This document shows, piece after piece, positions 63,502-64,000 of a stretch of DNA of 64,000 bases. The notes under the pieces are model-generated. The model did not search any database and was not told the DNA's origin. It saw nothing but the letters and a program-made list of their open reading frames with translations. The stretch is taken from positions 13,419 to 77,418 of the forward strand of contig JBGSHS010000197.1 in the NCBI GenBank assembly GCA_041752115.1, written 5' to 3'. Both the position numbers and the translations under genes were made by a program. This stretch comes from JAJRVM01 sp041752115. Its GTDB lineage: Bacteria > Planctomycetota > Planctomycetia > Pirellulales > Pirellulaceae. Position 1 is the stretch's first letter. Each line of letters starts with the position of its first letter.

Positions 63502-64000
63502 CCCCAACCCCCGCGAGCTCCGCTCGTGCGGTGAAGCCGATGGTGAGCTACGGCGCCGCTCGCCCCTCTCTCTCCCCAACCCCCACGAGCTTTGCTCGTG
63601 CGGTGAAGCCGATGGTGAGCTACGGCGCCGCTCGCCCCTCTCTCTCCGACCCCCACGAGCTCCGCTCGTGCGGTGAAGCCGATGGTGAGCTACGGCGCCG
63701 CTCGCCCCTCTCTCTCCGACCCCCGCGAGCTCCGCTCGTGCGGTGAAGCCGATGGTGAGCTACGGCGCCGCTCGCCCCTCTCTCTCCGACCCCCGCGAGC
63801 TCTGCTCGTGCGGTGAAGCCGATGGTGAGCTACGGCGCCGCTCGCCCCTCTCTCTCCGACCCCCACGAGCTCTGCTCGTGCGGTGAAGCCGATGGTGAGC
63901 TACGGCGCCTCTCGCCCCTCTCTCTCCGACCCCCGCGAGCTCCGCTCGTGCGGTGAAGCAGATGGTGAGCTACGGCGCCTCTCGCCCCTCTCTCTCCGAC
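63502..64000. repeat. 70-bp tandem repeat array, runs off window edge
   Basis: Seven copies are seen, with cores starting at 63512, 63584, 63654, 63724, 63794, 63864 and 63934 (period 70; the first interval is 72). A unit contains GAGCTCCGCTCGTGCGGTG, AAGCCGATGGTGAGCTACGG and CGCCGCTCGCCCCTCTCTCT. Copies differ by 1-4 bases. 70 is not a multiple of 3, so no reading frame persists. There are no unique spacers, so it is not a CRISPR array. Confidence 0.95.

Noticed and set aside
63502..64000. CRISPR array at right edge
   Set aside because: The 70-bp units are tandem copies without unique spacers.

Overview
The window looks like a GC-rich chromosome segment of a planctomycete (Planctomycetota, probably Pirellulales or a relative). 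This rests on gene content: a DUF1559 prepilin with the H-X9-DG C-terminal signature, an ECF sigma factor paired with a large TPR Ser/Thr kinase, two further Ser/Thr kinases with different outputs, a matrixin with a LEPR-like N-terminal signal, a DUF1080 protein, a Tat-exported Gfo/Idh/MocA protein, a secreted ceramidase-like protein and a secreted BNR protein. No rRNA, tRNA or CRISPR array was seen.

Layout. 1-3.3 kb: two multihaem c-type cytochrome genes in tandem, the second fused to a membrane b-type cytochrome (CbcL-like architecture). 3.3-6.9 kb: a DUF6159-like membrane protein, a protein with a LURP/tubby-like C-terminus, a 58-aa zinc-ribbon membrane protein and a cupredoxin-like secreted protein. 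8.2-22.4 kb: signalling and secretion genes (ECF sigma, three Ser/Thr kinases, two zinc metalloproteases, a BNR protein). 22.6-24 kb: ceramidase-like protein. 24.8-31.1 kb: cytochrome c maturation operon ccmE-F-A-B-C-D plus a carboxypeptidase-regulatory-like membrane protein. 31.1-35.0 kb: convergent to it, a 14-haem lipoprotein and an outer-membrane beta-barrel resembling an MtrA/MtrB porin-cytochrome conduit. 35.9-39.7 kb: ResB- and CcsA-like genes (System II type). 39.9-45 kb: RdgC-like protein, DUF1080 protein, a truncated quinol nitric oxide reductase and a truncated BBE-type FAD oxidase. 45-50.7 kb: Gly/Gln-rich exported protein, large secreted glycan-active protein and an SSS transporter. 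50.9-64 kb: zinc-ribbon membrane protein and a decayed paralogue, prepilin plus lipoprotein, TIM-barrel-like protein, prenyltransferase-fold protein, Kelch fragment, Gfo/Idh protein, chemoreceptor, nucleotidyltransferase, several gene fragments and a 70-bp tandem repeat array.

How it fits together. Haem attachment machinery (ccm plus ResB/CcsA-like) surrounds a putative transmembrane electron conduit. With the CbcL-like quinol:cytochrome protein at the left end, this suggests extracellular or trans-envelope electron transfer in a planctomycete. That is inference from gene content. The CcmE homologue has CxxxY in place of the usual HxxxY, and no CcmH is visible, which matches the System I* variant.

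The gaps are rich in palindromic dispersed repeats: a MITE-like family starting AACCGCAGAATATC, a GTGGCACTGGC family, a 28-bp GTAGCCACGC family and others. Several gaps also hold gene fragments, so the region has clearly been rearranged.
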